In this document: positions 34,718 to 47,972 of the stretch, piece by piece
Position numbering within the stretch: the stretch's first letter is position 1
Layout: each line of letters opens with the position of its first letter
Assembly (NCBI GenBank): GCA_003255065.1
Contig: QAOA01001274.1
Location: 63,023 to 127,022, forward strand
Length of the DNA: 64,000 nucleotides
Direction: 5' to 3'
Source: Cercis canadensis
Taxonomy: Eukaryota > Streptophyta > Magnoliopsida > Fabales > Fabaceae
Made by a program: the position numbers and the translations under genes
Notes under the pieces: model-generated
Seen by the model: only the letters and a program-made list of their open reading frames with translations
The model's database searches: none
What the model was told of the DNA's origin: nothing

Positions 34718-35515
34718 TCATTCAACCACTAAGGAAACTACAAATTCACTCAAACCCAGAAATCTCAACAACCAGGAAAATGGGTTTTGGATGACAAATA
34801 ATATAGGAGAGAAAAGCAGGGGATTTTAATGGTGGGTAAATAGTCAGTGAACTATTTAATAGCTTCAAACCTAACAAAGACTACAATAAAAGGAGTCTCA
34901 GCTGTCAAAAAGGAAAACCCATAAAGGGGGTTTGAATTCTGAAGCTTGGAATTCAACTCTCAGTTCTGACACTTGAAAATCATGAACAAGTTTGCAACTT
35001 TGAGTGGTCCAAGGTGAGAAAAAGGGGCTAACAGAAGAATCCGAAAGAAAATGGCATCAAGGTTTCCGAGAAAATCGAAGATTGAGACCTTGGAAAATAA
35101 GCAATGTGACTAATTTGGCTGGGGAAGATTGAAGGACCGAGTCATGAGATGAGTTTGCTTTGGTTGTTCAAGAGGCAGAGAGAGAAAGGCGACGTGCCAA
35201 GAGTCTTTAAGCTTAAGTTGAGCACCTAAAAAATCCGGCTTCGATGGAATTTGTTAAAAAACTTTAAAAAATAATTTCGAAGAGGAAAAATGAAAAGAGG
35301 GAGAGAATCTAATCTGCTGCCGCAATCGCAAAATATGATGGCATGTTTCCAGTGACGTGTAAGGATGGTAGCATTTGATATGTGTATGTCTATTCAAAAA
35401 GATAAAATAAAATAAAATAAAATTTGATCACCTTGATTTAGCCAATTTTACAATGTACACAATCTTATATTATATATTGTATAAATAATTTGACGTGACC
35501 GATTATAAGTGAAGA
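34718..35515 (-). promoter_or_regulatory. Leader and promoter region of the DUF1645 gene
   Basis: Moderate G+C up to about 35340, then an AAAAT microsatellite (35401-35422) and A+T-rich DNA. No TATA box could be placed with confidence. Confidence 0.35.
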
Positions 35516-35524
35516 AATTAATTC

Positions 35525-35710
35525 AACTGGAGTTGGTTCAACTAGTAAGAATTAAATTACTTTACTTGTAAGCCTTAAGTTTGAATCACACTACTAAAAG
35601 TATTTCTTGTAAGGCTTAGGTTTTAATCGCAATGCAAATAGTTTCTCTTTAGTAGACAATTAGTAAATATCACTATAAGCCTTCGTTAAGGCCTATGACA
35701 TACATTATGA
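35525..35710 (+). repeat. Au-SINE-like repeat
   Basis: Shows 'gagttggttcaactagtaag' (box-A-like) and 'taaggcttaggttttaatcg' (box-B-like), followed by 'tagacaattagtaaatatca'. It is paralleled at 40615-40755 and, more distantly, 45045-45260. Layout fits a tRNA-derived SINE of the Au type; assignment is inference. Confidence 0.5.
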
Positions 35711-36037
35711 GAATCTCAAAAACTTAAGTTATTTAATGCAAGCCAAGCATCTAAATAAATAGTTGACAAATTTTAAGTTTAATTAGGTCAAAGTTACATA
35801 GTTAAAAAGATGATTGAAAATAGAGAATAATTTTGACTAAATTAAACTCAAATTTTGTTAACTTTTTAGATTTTTAATTCACATTAAGTGATTCAATTTT
35901 TAGAGATCTTTGTAATAGTATCAAAATCAAGGATTCGTTTTGTCACCTAAAATTGGTTGCACCAAATTGTGCATACAAAAAACATTATAACATGATGCTA
36001 AAAAAAATAAAATTATAACATTGTCTATTATGAAATT

Positions 36038-38067
36038 CACTACAAGAAAAATAGATTTTACTCACAGAACTTTCTCACATACACAAATTCCATGAGAAAT
36101 TCTCATGGAAAAAAATGGGATTTCGTCATGGAAGCTTAAAATGAAGGATTTTCTCATGGACTATACGTCTGTGAGAAATCCCGAGAGATTATGGTGGGAA
36201 TATGGTGCAAAAACGTTCTCACGGTGCAAATCCGTGAAAAACCCCGAGAGTACATGTCATTTATGTTTCTCATGGGCAGTCTGTTTGTGAGAAACAAGAA
36301 CGCATAGTTTTTAGACAAGTTTTCTCACAGACTTTGTCTGTAAGAATCCAAACGCACCGTTTCATTAAAGGCTTCAAATTTGGGAGGGATTTTCTCACGG
36401 ACTTTTTCCATGAGAAATCTGGAAATTATACCCATCCCCAAGACTCATCTTCCTCATTTGCAAGTTAGAAAAGTTCCTCTCTTTTAGCGATTTCTCTCCA
36501 GCAAAGGACGTGGGCGGCGGTTTTTGGCAACTTGAGGGCGTTTTCCAGTGTGCGTGGAAAGTCTACATGCTCATTTTGAAGCATTGGAGTTGAGGTAAGT
36601 CATTTTTTTTCCTATTTTCTCTCTAAATTTCTCTTACAATTTATTTCTCAATGATGCACAAAATTAGTGGGTTTTATTTATATTTTTGGACTAGTTTAAG
36701 TATAGATTGGTTGTAGATGGGTATTTGATGAATTATAAAGTTGATAATAGTTTGGTTTATGAGTTTTCTTTTAATGTTGAATCCAAATTTCAATGTTAAA
36801 ATTGAAGTAGTTGTGGATTTTTTTTTTTGTTCTAATTGTTTGAAGGCTTTTGATGTATGACATATGTAGAGGGTTTGGATGATTTTTTGTTATTTTTTTG
36901 AATTAGTATGGATGAATTTTAATTTTTTTGGGGTTTAAAGAGTAATTTATTAAATTAAATTATGTGTAAAATTGTTGAAATTTTGAGAACTCTGTTTGGG
37001 GCTATTGTTGTATGTTATATGTAAATTGTTTGTATACTTTTGTTTGTAATGTGATGGAGGATATGTTGGATAGTAATTTATTGGTAATGATATGGATTGT
37101 GAGTATCTGATATACTGAAAACTTTTGGAATGAATATACTTTAAAGTTTTATATGATAAGTTAGTTAGATTAACTTAGAAACCCGTCTGATGTAAATAAT
37201 GAGATAGGAGAAGGTGGTGAGGAAGAGGAAAAAGAAGAATATCATAGCAGTGATGACGAAACCGAGGAAGATCCCCCCAGTGATAATGTACTAAAAAGCG
37301 ATTAATATTACACATGTCCTGCTAATATTTCATCAATGCTTATGTATTGTTAATTACATAGCTACATTTTCTTCTATGTTGTCTCTTTTTAGATATTTTT
37401 TGCTGAAATTCTGTCTACTAATGTCTTGTGTTTTTGTGTTGCAGAACTCTTATTTATATCACTGCTCTTGACGCTGCATTTTCTGTTCGGCCCTTATTTC
37501 TCACGGTTTTGAAACTTTAGTATAGACTAGAGATATGTAAACATTCTTTTTGTATATGTCTTTTTTACATTATCCTTTTGTATAAATTCTTTTGTATACA
37601 TCCTTTAATTTGTATAATTTTGATTGCATTCTGCTATGCTGCTCATGTTGTTGTTACTATTGTTCTGCTTGTGCTGCTGCTGATTAATGTATTATGTAGG
37701 TTTTGGGTTAGTAAAAAAACAGATTTTTTTTGGGGGGGGGGGGGATTGTAGAAGAATTTCGCACGGAAATGTCCGTGAGAAAATTGAAAATAAATAAATA
37801 AATTGTTTGTAACTTCTCATGGGCTTTCTCTTGAACAAAGTCTGTGAGAAACCTCACGACTTTGTCGTGAGACTTCGCTCATATTTCTCATGAAATGTTT
37901 CTATTTTCTCACAGATGATAATTTGTGTGACAAACTTGGTTTGTCACTCCACTTTTTCTCACGGACCTAAATATGTGAAAAAGTATGTAAGAATAGCATT
38001 TCTCATGGAATTTTCGCCCTTTTCTCAAAGATTTATTCCATGAAAAAAAGTGTTTTTTCTTGTAGTG
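36038..38067. mobile_element. Complete non-autonomous CACTA (En/Spm-type) element, 2030 bp
   Basis: Perfect 14-bp inverted ends CACTACAAGAAAAA at 36038 and, inverted, ending at 38067. A 3-bp target duplication att flanks it (36035-36037, 38068-38070), diagnostic for CACTA elements. Both subterminal regions carry many copies of a short motif in both orientations (tttctcac(a/g)gac, tctcatgga), as expected for transposase-binding subterminal repeats. No transposase remains. At 37200-37310 an acidic stretch (GEEEEKEEYHSSDDETEEDP on the plus strand) may be the tail of a captured or former element protein. A 13-G run lies at 37732-37744. Confidence 0.93.
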
Positions 38068-39677
38068 ATTGGCTGATATGCGAAATTTAGGTAATATGTT
38101 AAAGGATCTAAAATTGAATGTTTTTGGAACCTTCTCGCTGTTATATACAAAGAAAATTTGATCATATTCCCTTTTATGTGTTATGAATTTTGAAAAAAGT
38201 AATATTATAAAATATTAATTTTGTTATATAACAAAAGTGACTAACATCTTGACAAACATTGCAAACACGAAATAAAGGACAAATAAGTCAATTTCAGATA
38301 CACTCCGTTAAAGACCACACATAACTTATTTATTGTTTTTGTGAGATTATTGATGTTTGCATATTGAATAATTTTGTATTAGTAGAAATTTTTTATATAT
38401 TTTCTAAAAATTTTAACTTGTAAATTATCATCATCATCATTATTGTTGTTGTTATTTGCTAAGTTAATTGCTCAGGAAGTGAGTTTTATTAATAGGTGTA
38501 GTACTGATATTGAATTTAAATATTTGCAATTGGTGTTATAACTTATAACATTTGCTTTGTCATTTAACTTTTAACTTATTTTTCAAGTATAGATCACTCT
38601 GATTAATTTATTTTATAACAAATATTCTTTCATTTTATGTTTTTATCTTAATTATGCCATATAAAACTAAACTTTTAACTGGGGATATGAAAGAATGATT
38701 ATTCAAACTTGGAACCTCTATGTTTTTGAGAGATTCCTAGACCATTTGCTACATGTGCTTGTGTAAATGAAGATCAATATATCAGTCTAACATTAGTTTG
38801 AAGTTTCAATAAAAAAAAAAATTCTTAATTAACCTATTAATTTTTCCTTTTTGATCTATTCATAATTGTTTCATGTAAAATTTTGTGGTTACTATCAAGA
38901 ACTATCTCACTTGAAAGTTTAAGCTTTTAAGTAAAAGCACATGAATAATTTTATATTTAACAAGACCTCATTCGTAAAAGCCCTTTGAACTTAAAGCGTG
39001 AACAAAATATAAACCCACTTATACTTTGTCTTAAAATTTCAATTTATTTAATGGAGAAAGTGGGAGAGACCGCTTAGTAAAAAATGTTCTAATACTATGT
39101 CAAAAATTAACTCATCCCAAAAGTTAAGCGATTAGGTGAAAACTAAAAAAAAATTTATATCTTAGAGTTACTTATTTTATTTTGAGATAAGACCTTAAAA
39201 AGGCAACAATTATGGAAAAAGTTAAATAGCCTGAGATGAAATCCTGATTATGGTCCTAAATTGATGTACGTGTTTGCCAAATGCATTGAATAAAAAAATT
39301 AAGTGGCAAATTATACACCATGTCTCATCAATCAAATAACCATGAAAAGAATATAGTGTTCATAATTGCGACTCCTTACTTCCATAATTGTGATTAGAGC
39401 TAACTAAGTCGGTTTCAATCGGTTTCATATAAGAGACAGTGGAAGGATTAGATGTTCGTGATGCAAAATTCAAGATCATACAGCACCATATCAGCATTGG
39501 CTTATCCAATCAAATTTATCACCCACAGTTTGTCTAAGGATCAATCAACTTGTCGTGATTTCTTACTTGCCTCCCCAAGGAAGAAACGTTTTTTTATACA
39601 ATTCTTCTCTTTTGTTAATGAAATTGCACACTTTAATAATTTGCGAGTCTAATGGTATCTTTTCAATCATAGAAATT

Positions 39678-39679
<2 letters not shown>

Positions 39680-39747
<68 letters not shown>

Positions 39748-39773
39748 TTTTTTTTGTTTTTTTTTTTTTTTTA

Positions 39774-39810
<37 letters not shown>
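39680..39810. repeat. Long poly-T tract
   Basis: About 130 bases, nearly all T with a few G and A interruptions. Length is unusual for a retroposon tail and may be partly a sequencing artefact. Any Phe-rich open frame across it is meaningless. Confidence 0.85.
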
Positions 39811-40614
39811 CTCTTTTTCTTTTCGTTGTACATTGAATTAGAGTGTTTGGTAATCAGAGTTCTATTCGCGTCATATACTTCAATTTCATTTCTTCATGCA
39901 TGGTACTCTTTTGTAACAAAAAAGTTCACAAAACTTTTTTTCACTTGTTTTACAAATTATATGGATTTCTCTTACATATATGAAAAACATAAAAAAAAAA
40001 AAAGAGGTTTAGATTATGTTGATGTTTTAAAATAAGAAAAGTTTGCATGATTTATAAAAAAGGACAATATCATTAATTTTGTTATGCTAAAATTTATAGC
40101 AAAAAAGAGGTTTATGTGTAATTCTGAAACAGAAAGGATATTTGTAGAATTTCATCCAACGGAGATTAGATTCGTGTAATGTACTCTTTATTTATTTATT
40201 TATTTATTTGATTTCTTAATTGTAGTTTAAACAATGTGAAGGGTGAAAGGGCCATGATGCAATCGATCCTAGCTGAGTTTTGTCATTGATTGATATTTAA
40301 TAATATAATATTAAAAGATGTGGACTCTTTATTTGTTTTTTTTTTTAACCCAGTGTTGACTTTTGGACTCTGGTTTTTGCTCCTTAAATATATAGAAATT
40401 AATTTCTATATGTAGCCAATCAATCATAGTTTGTCTGATGAATGCGAACAAGGGAAAGACTACGACCTAACAACTAAAATTAAAATATAACCAATCAAAA
40501 AAAAAATTTAAAAATATAACGCTTATGTACTGAAAGAGAATGCAATTAGATGCAATTTAGAGGATCATCCAAATCAATATCCAAACACTTAAAAAGGTTT
40601 CATGTCAACGGGGA

Positions 40615-40755
40615 TTGATTCAGTTATAATAAGGATCAAATGACTTCTCTTGTAAGGCATAGGTTCAAATTCTATTGTCAACAATTTTTATTGGGTAGAC
40701 AATTTGTAAGTACTACCGTAAATTTTTGTTGAGAGGCCTATGGTGCCCTGATCTT
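40615..40755 (+). repeat. Au-SINE-like repeat, second copy
   Basis: 'gattgattcagttataataa', then 'cttgtaaggcataggttcaa' (box-B-like), then 'gggtagacaatttgtaagta' and 'gttgagaggcctatgg'. Same order of blocks as 35525-35710. Confidence 0.5.
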
Positions 40756-41352
40756 GAAATGTGATAATTTCTTTTCACCCTAAATTTTTATGTAGCAAAA
40801 AAAAATAGATTGAATGCTCGTATATATATATATATGCAAGTTGCAAATTAAACTGTCTCAATTCAAATATTTTCAGCAAAAATAACATTAGTTAAGAGTG
40901 AATTATATGAAACTACAATATGTCAATGGCTACAATATAGAGTTGATTTATTCAGAAACTCACTCGCATATAATTTTTAACATCAATCTTTTGTATGATG
41001 ATGTGAATTTGTGCAAGTATTTTTCCAGAGCTAGAAATATGACATTGTTTAAAATTATTAGTAGTCATGGGCTGTAAGTGCCAATACAATTTTTGTTGGT
41101 AAGATTTTTTTTTGAAAAAAAAAGTTATAAGGAAGCATAGTTCTTTGAGGAAGGAGCAAGCGAAATCAAATTAATTTTGATAGCAAACACACTAATTCTT
41201 ATAAGAAAATTGATGTTAGATTTGTATTTATTCAGTGACACGAATAGTACCTATATCACAAATAAAATTGATAACTGAAATGATCTGTGTTGTTTATTTT
41301 ACTTAACAAATATTTGGGTACAATAAAATAAAAAAGATTTCTTAAATACTTT

Positions 41353-41545
41353 TGGTATTTATGTAGTATGTCATACCACATGAGAATAACCAATGTGAAT
41401 GACATTTGTACAAGTTCATTATTTTTAAGTTTGTTTGAGAAAATAAGATAAATTATATTTATATCCAATAAAATATGAAAATTACATATACTTGTCACGT
41501 CAGTGTAGTATGACATACTTATGTAGTATCATAGAATCTCCGTAA
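41353..41545. repeat. MITE-like repeat, copy 2
   Basis: Counterpart of 2517-2717. Begins with 'gtagtatgtcatac' and ends with inverted 'gtagtatgacatac'. A 28-bp direct repeat ('caatctgtcatggtattggg') follows at 41675-41735. Confidence 0.5.
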
Positions 41546-41735
41546 AATAAATGACATATATAAATCATCTCAATAGTTAGTTATGTCTGTAATATCAATA
41601 TCACTTGTAATATTAAATAATTAGCCTTAACTCAAATGTTGTTGACAGACAAATAAAATAAGATCTAACTATTGTCAATCTGTCATGGTATTGGGTTCGC
41701 TTATCAATCTGTCATGGTATTGGGCTCGCTTAATT

Positions 41736-44700
41736 CAAATAAAAGATTTTTTGTCTCCTTTAATAGGGCTATTCCTTGAAGTTTATGTGCCCTTTTAATT
41801 CCTTCACCATGGAGTTTTATTTTGTTTGATCTGACAAATATTTTTCTTTGAGAAAGTTTTGATTTTGGTACGTCAAAGGAACATATAAAAATTAATCATC
41901 TTATAAGATTGAGTTGTGACATTTGGTTTCAGTAATGGATCAAGATTAAATAATTTTTTTATTATTTTTTATCATTAGATAATAAATAGAGTTGAATTTT
42001 CTAGCTAGATAAAATAAATTTAATATTATATAGATGATCATTTCTTAAGAATAATAGTTTAACTATTGAATATTTTTTGCTGAAAATTATCAATTACTCA
42101 ATGTATTAAAAAAATTTAGATACTAAATAATAATTTAATTACTGAATGTATCAACAGAAATTGCAATTGAGCAAAGGAGAAGAATTTAAGGAAAATGAAT
42201 CAGAGGTAATATATGTAGTTATGTATGTAAAATATGTGATTGTTAGATTTAATAACTATATAATTCATTTTCCAAAATAAAATTATTTTTAAATACACAT
42301 GTTCATCTTCGATATATTCAAGATGGTTTTATATATTATAGGCTAGACTAAAGGGCAGATAACTATTAGTGTCATTGTGCTAGTCTTAATTGTTCATAAA
42401 TAACATTAGAAAATCAAGAACCTATTAGAATTGTCTCCCAACTGCTTTGTTCACAAGTCTTTATCAATCCAATTGGATAGCAAGATGTGACATAATGACC
42501 CTAACCCCTTTTATTAGAGTCAGTTATAATTAGTTATAATTAAATTAGATTAGTTGTAATTAGTTAAGTTTGACTGACAGAGCAATCAACATGGCTTGAC
42601 TCCAGGAATTGATAAATATTTCTATTTTAAATTCAAATGCTATAAATGAAAATGTATAAGCTAGTAAATTCCACAAACTAAAATAATGTATAAGCCGAAG
42701 AATTTCTAATACATTTTGGTAATTTTGGCTACAATTTTGGATTTGATCACGAAACCCACAAATTCTGAGAATGACCTCAATCTAGTATTTTAAATAAAAC
42801 GCACCAAATGGCCTTGTTGTATTTGAAATTACACCAATCTAATAATTGGTGTATATATATATATAACCAATCTGATTTTAATATGTTAGTACCTTAATTA
42901 GCTTCAGAAAGAAAACCTATATATGCATGCAGTTTGCCTAGCTTCGAAAAGAAAATCTATATATTAGAGTTGCCTTTCTCCCATATTTCCTTTAATTTTT
43001 CCTTCTTAGTTGAAATTTTTCACACATCACTTTCATATTGATATTGGTATTACCCTTTACATTGAATAGAAGTCATTGTAATATGTGGCCTTTATATTTC
43101 CTAACTAGAATCTTATATGGCTTTGACTTGCCTCAATATAAGTGGTTTGTGATACTGAGTTTGTTCTCAGGACTTAAGAGTTATATGTTCAAATTTAAAA
43201 TCGTCGATAGCAAAAAATACCAAAAAAAAGTGGTTCTTTTTCTTAAATCAATTATACTTTCTTCCTAACTTAATAAATTGTTTTAAAAGTTGCTTTATTA
43301 TCTTCCAATTGTAAGTTATAGCACATTAATTATTACAAAAAAAATATAAAAACTAGGATGTGTTGCTACTTGAAATTAAGGGAGAATGATTAAATTTCCC
43401 TGTATATGATTAAAGTAGCAAATCTTTTTCACCCCTAGGGCATGTATACCATAAAATACTGTTAAATTTAATCAAAAATTAGAAAATGTAGGGGTATTAC
43501 TTACGAAAGTAAGTTATAATACTATAGTAATTAAATATGTTAAACAAATCTGTATTTATTTAATTAAAAAGAAATCTTAAGTTTAACCCTTTGTTAATTT
43601 GTTAACAACTTGAAGAGGGAGAAAAAAAAATAGGAGGAATGAAAATTTAAAAAAAAAGTTAAAAAAATAAATTTCTACTTTCTTGCTTAGCTGTCATATA
43701 AATAAGAGAAATGAAAATGAAGAGAAAATTCTTAAATTACATGTTCACCCATAATTAACTTCTATTCATATGGTATTTCATAAGGATACTCATGTAATTT
43801 AATATGTTCTTTTGTTTTGATAAGTAATTTAACATGTTCTAAACTTATATTCTAACTTTTCCTTTTCATTTCACCTTATTTCTAGAGTAATTATTTTCAT
43901 AAAATTAAGATAAAGTACTCTCTCTCTCTCTCTCTTTCCCTCTCTTTATGTGCTAAGAGTTATTTCTTCTCTGTTCTCTCTGTCTAGTTATTTCTTCTTA
44001 ATCTATCTTATCCTGTCTGTTGAAGGTCAATGGCCCATCTAGGGTAGGGCCCATTAGGTGAGAGCCCAAAGAAGGTACCATACACACTTATCAACTCATT
44101 CCCACCACTTTGAAAATTAAAATTATAAATCTTTTGGTTCCCAACTTGCCATGTGATAAAAAACATAAAGTAGGACAACTAACGATATTTAGGAATCTTG
44201 TGGCACAATCCAGGTGGACCAATAATACACAAGAGCACCATATCTCTAGGTCTTTTCACTGTCTTTGCTGCTCATATCCTTTATATATGTTTGTGGTTGC
44301 TAATTTTGTTACTGTCACACGCAATAATGCAAGTATCAATGGTGGTGGCCAAGCAAAATCTTACCCTTGTGATCCTTCTGATACCCTTTTCACTGTCTGG
44401 TCTTGTGTCAGAAAAACTTAGAATTTAAGGAATGAGAAACATTATTACTTATATATTTAAGTGTTAACAAAGTTGGAATTCAAATTTTTACATGAGTATA
44501 AATAATTAAAATATCTTTTGATATTATATATATTTTTTTTATATTTAAATATAATAATTATATACTACATAAATTAACATTATTTTGTATATGATAATCA
44601 CATATATAAATAAAATAATCACATAATATTGAGAGATATTTTAATTATTTCATCTCTTGTGATATATAGTTATTTAGAATTCCAATTTCTTTAGCACTTA

Positions 44701-45044
44701 AGTGTCTTTTGTAGACTCAATTAAACTTAATTAAATACTACTTAGTACATGTCTTATGTTTCTTTTTTTTTTTAAATAAAATATTTATGCTACAAATTAA
44801 TCATATATACTTGATCTATTTCGAGAAATTTAATAGATAAACCTTATAAATAGTGGTGTCAAGTTGAACATGGGACAGGAGAAACTTTCTAATTTTAAAT
44901 GTTACCTATGTACCTAGTCAAATCTTCCTAGTTAGAAAATTTCTATTATCTATGACATTAAAAAAAAAAAAAAGCACTAAACTCCAATGTCATTTGGATG
45001 CTTGATTAACATAACATTAAAGAGCTTTTTGATTTGCCAACACG
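41736..45044. other. Gene-poor, A+T-rich
   Basis: No supported gene. SINE-like unit at 43140-43215; CT microsatellite at 43919-43946. Overlapping open frames at 44110-44428 carry hydrophobic stretches but no recognisable family, so they are not called. Confidence 0.5.
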
Positions 45045-45260
45045 AGTTAGCTTAGTTGGTCAAAAGATTTAGTGCTGAGTTCAAACCCTTTGCAATCAAC
45101 AATCTCGTTTAGTGGACATCCCTGCTCAGGGACATCCTATTGTACTAAGGGATTAGTTGAGCAAAATCCTTTAAGAGTTAATAGTGCATTTGAGGTAATC
45201 TTTTGGATAAGCCTCTATCTACCCTTCTGTAGATCTTCATACATGCCACTGACATCTTGA
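45045..45260 (+). repeat. SINE-like repeat, diverged
   Basis: 'gagttagcttagttggtcaa' (box-A-like) and 'gctgagttcaaaccctttgc' (box-B-like) in tRNA-like order, followed by a 140-bp body. Inferred SINE relic. Confidence 0.4.
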
Positions 45261-47114
45261 CCAATAATATTGAAGTAACTTATTTTTATTACCATTTTTT
45301 TTTAAAAAAAAGAGCTTTTTGGTTTTGTAATGTAGCAAAAAAATTACTCCAAAGTAAATGTGGATCCCTAGTTACATATTGGCGATGAGCTTCAGACTCA
45401 TTCAATGCAAAAGATATATGGACAAGGTCACAAGGGCCAGGGGGTGGCTAACAACGAGTGTGATGTTTGCTAGAATGGTATAGTGCCTTACACGTAAGGC
45501 ATGAGAGGCAATTGGGGCTGATTGGGGAACAGCAGTACATGAATAGGTCCTGTAATGTAATGCATCTCTAAAGTTTAGTCTCTAGGACATGGCCATATGG
45601 ATAAGAAAAGAGCTTTTTTAATGAAAAGTACATTGATATATAGGGTCATAGTCTCGACAGCATAGTATGGTTTTGTGATGGTTACCAAATTAGATTCCTT
45701 AGATCTCGATCATGGATATGTAGATCTCTATCATGTTTATGTATATAAACCAGAAAAATGATAACCCACAATTAAACTTAATGCATAACAATTTATAATT
45801 ATAGTATGTATGTCAATTACAATGTTAATTTTTTTTTGGTTAATACTACGAGTATTCTCACTTTATTTAATTGGGTGTGAGACTAATCTCGTTCAAGAGT
45901 TAGAGCAATTACAGTTTTTCCTATCTCAACAATTCTTTCACTAGACCTTAAACCCTTGATCACAGCCAAGAGCGCATACCCATGATTTAATTTGTTACCA
46001 ATTAAACTAAGCGTTTGTTGGTAATTACAATTTAATTGAATGAGAAAAAGTTGAAGCAGATATTCTATTACAAAATGTATTTATGAAAGAGTAAATTCAT
46101 TAAGTTTTTTTATATATCTATTGTTAACAATACTAAAGAGACAATTTGCTAGGTTTCTTTATTTTTATTTTTATGAGTAAAAAGTTATTTTATTTTTTTA
46201 AAAATATTTTATTATTAATTTCGTTCTTAAATTTTTTTTTTTTATATCAATAGAGTCTCTAAAAGTTAATTTCATCCATTAAAATGGTAACCCATTTAGT
46301 TCTGGTTAATAAGGAATCTCTCACAAACGACCTGCATATTTTTGAGAGAGAAAAATAGTTGAGCAAAAGAACTTTCTACCTTATAAATGAATGAAATGAG
46401 AAGAGAAAAGTGAAGAAAAAGTGCATGAGGCCGGCATATTTTTGCCTCTGATTTTTTTGTTTTACTTTTCACACCTTAAAGAAACGCTAATCTTTCCAGA
46501 AATATTTATTACACATTACTATAGTAGTGTATATTGTTAGATATAAAACTATTCATAGGCTTTCGTTTAACATTTTACACTTTAAGCTCAACGGACTTTT
46601 ATGTGTATAAGCATATTAGATATAAAATTGTTTATGAGTTTTCACCTAATAACTTAAGTTTTTAGATTAAATGTATTCTTGATATGGTATTTTTAAGTGG
46701 ATTATGCTAAATTCAAATGCTATCATATGTATAATATAAGATAACTTGACAATTACCAATATATAAGTAGTATTCTTCTAAAATGATAATTGTGGCAAAA
46801 GATCTTTTTCACTCATTTACACAAAGCAGCTGATGGATCTTGCTTGACCTTTTTTTTTTTTTTGCTAGAATGGATATTGTTTGACCCTGGCACCCTACCC
46901 ACAAAAGTGACCTTGTTTGCTACCACCAGCTTCGGGCTGGGCTACTGTGTGAATCCAAAGATAATGCATGCCATAGTGTTAGAGATGAGGGTTGGTTTTC
47001 TTTTCTTTTTTTGAAGATCATAGAAACATTAACATTCTTAAATCCAATAATGGTTACAAGTTTCAACCTAGCTTGATGGGCCAACAAATTACATCAAGTT
47101 GGGTTCTAGACAGG
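45261..47114. other. Gene-poor intergenic
   Basis: No gene seen. 45492-45509 is a near-perfect palindrome (tgccttac-ac-gtaaggca) in a locally G+C-richer block (45420-45600) of unknown nature. Confidence 0.45.
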
Positions 47115-47570
47115 AAAACAATAGCTTCAAATTCTGAGAAAAATTGGCCCCCACATGTGAAAAGTAAACTACAAAGACGTATTTTAAAGGGATACTCTAA
47201 TGGTTGAGTATTTAATATTTTAGATAGCGATGTTAAGTTCAAATTTTAATATTTTATAATAAAGATATCGAGTTCAAATTTTACTAAAAAAAACAAAGTG
47301 ATAGACTATGTGAGATATGTAGTTCGTAATAAACTAAAAGAAAAAAAACAATAGCTTCAAATTCTGAGAAAAATTGCCCCTCACATGTGGAAATTAAACT
47401 ACAAAGACGTATTTTAAGGAGATACTCTAATGGTTGAGTATTTAATATTTTATGATAGCGATGTTGAGTTCAACTTTTAATATTTTATGATGAAGATATC
47501 GAGTTCAAATTTCACTAAAAAAAACAAAGTGATAGACTATGTGAGATATGTAATTTGTAATAAACTAAAA
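47115..47570. repeat. Tandem duplication, 230-bp unit, two copies
   Basis: Copy 1 starts at 47115 and copy 2 at 47345. Both contain 'aacaatagcttcaaattctg', 'gatactctaatggttgagta' and 'agtgatagactatgtgagat'. Divergence is several percent, and no N lies between them, so this is probably genuine. It ends about 400 bp before the M50B-like start codon. Confidence 0.8.
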
Positions 47571-47972
47571 CCAAAAAAATTGCAAAGAAGCGAGACTTAA
47601 ACGGTGTCGCTTCAAGAGACAGACAAGGATCTTTCTGGTCTGTTAGCTTCTATTGCTAATCATGACTGGGTCTATGTAATACAGAATTAACAGGAACGAG
47701 AAAACTGAGGACCGTGTTTCCTAGACACGCTTCTATTGGCCCATTTAGTCATTGAAGTTGTTGACTTTTCGGGTTGTTCAGTTTAACTACAAAAGCTTCT
47801 CTCCTTTCTCTCTCTCTCTATCTCTTATTGTCTATTTTAAATTCTCTTGCTACGAACTTTCTCTCGCCTTTCTAGCTACCAAACGCTTCTTTAATCAGAC
47901 ACCAAAATTTTGGGTTTAACTTGTTTTGCTCAGTAATCGCTTTGATTAACTAGGTCTAAAGCAGAAGCAGCA

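Larger units (their letters stand above)
38071..41352. other. Gene-poor, A+T-rich
   Basis: No supported gene. Contains the poly-T tract at about 39680-39810, a (TTTA)n run at 40190-40208 and an Au-SINE-like unit at 40615-40755. Confidence 0.55.

Noticed and set aside
36105-36290. 61-codon open frame in the CACTA end
   Set aside because: It is a translation of the subterminal repeats.
39555-39836. Open frame with a long Phe run
   Set aside because: It is the translation of a poly-T tract and has no biological meaning.
44110-44428. Overlapping hydrophobic open frames
   Set aside because: No known family, no conserved motif, overlapping frames in different phases; cannot be supported.
45420-45600. 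G+C-richer block with an 18-nt palindrome, considered as a snoRNA or miRNA
   Set aside because: C/D boxes are only chance-level matches, the 2-nt loop is not a valid hairpin and no known miRNA matches.
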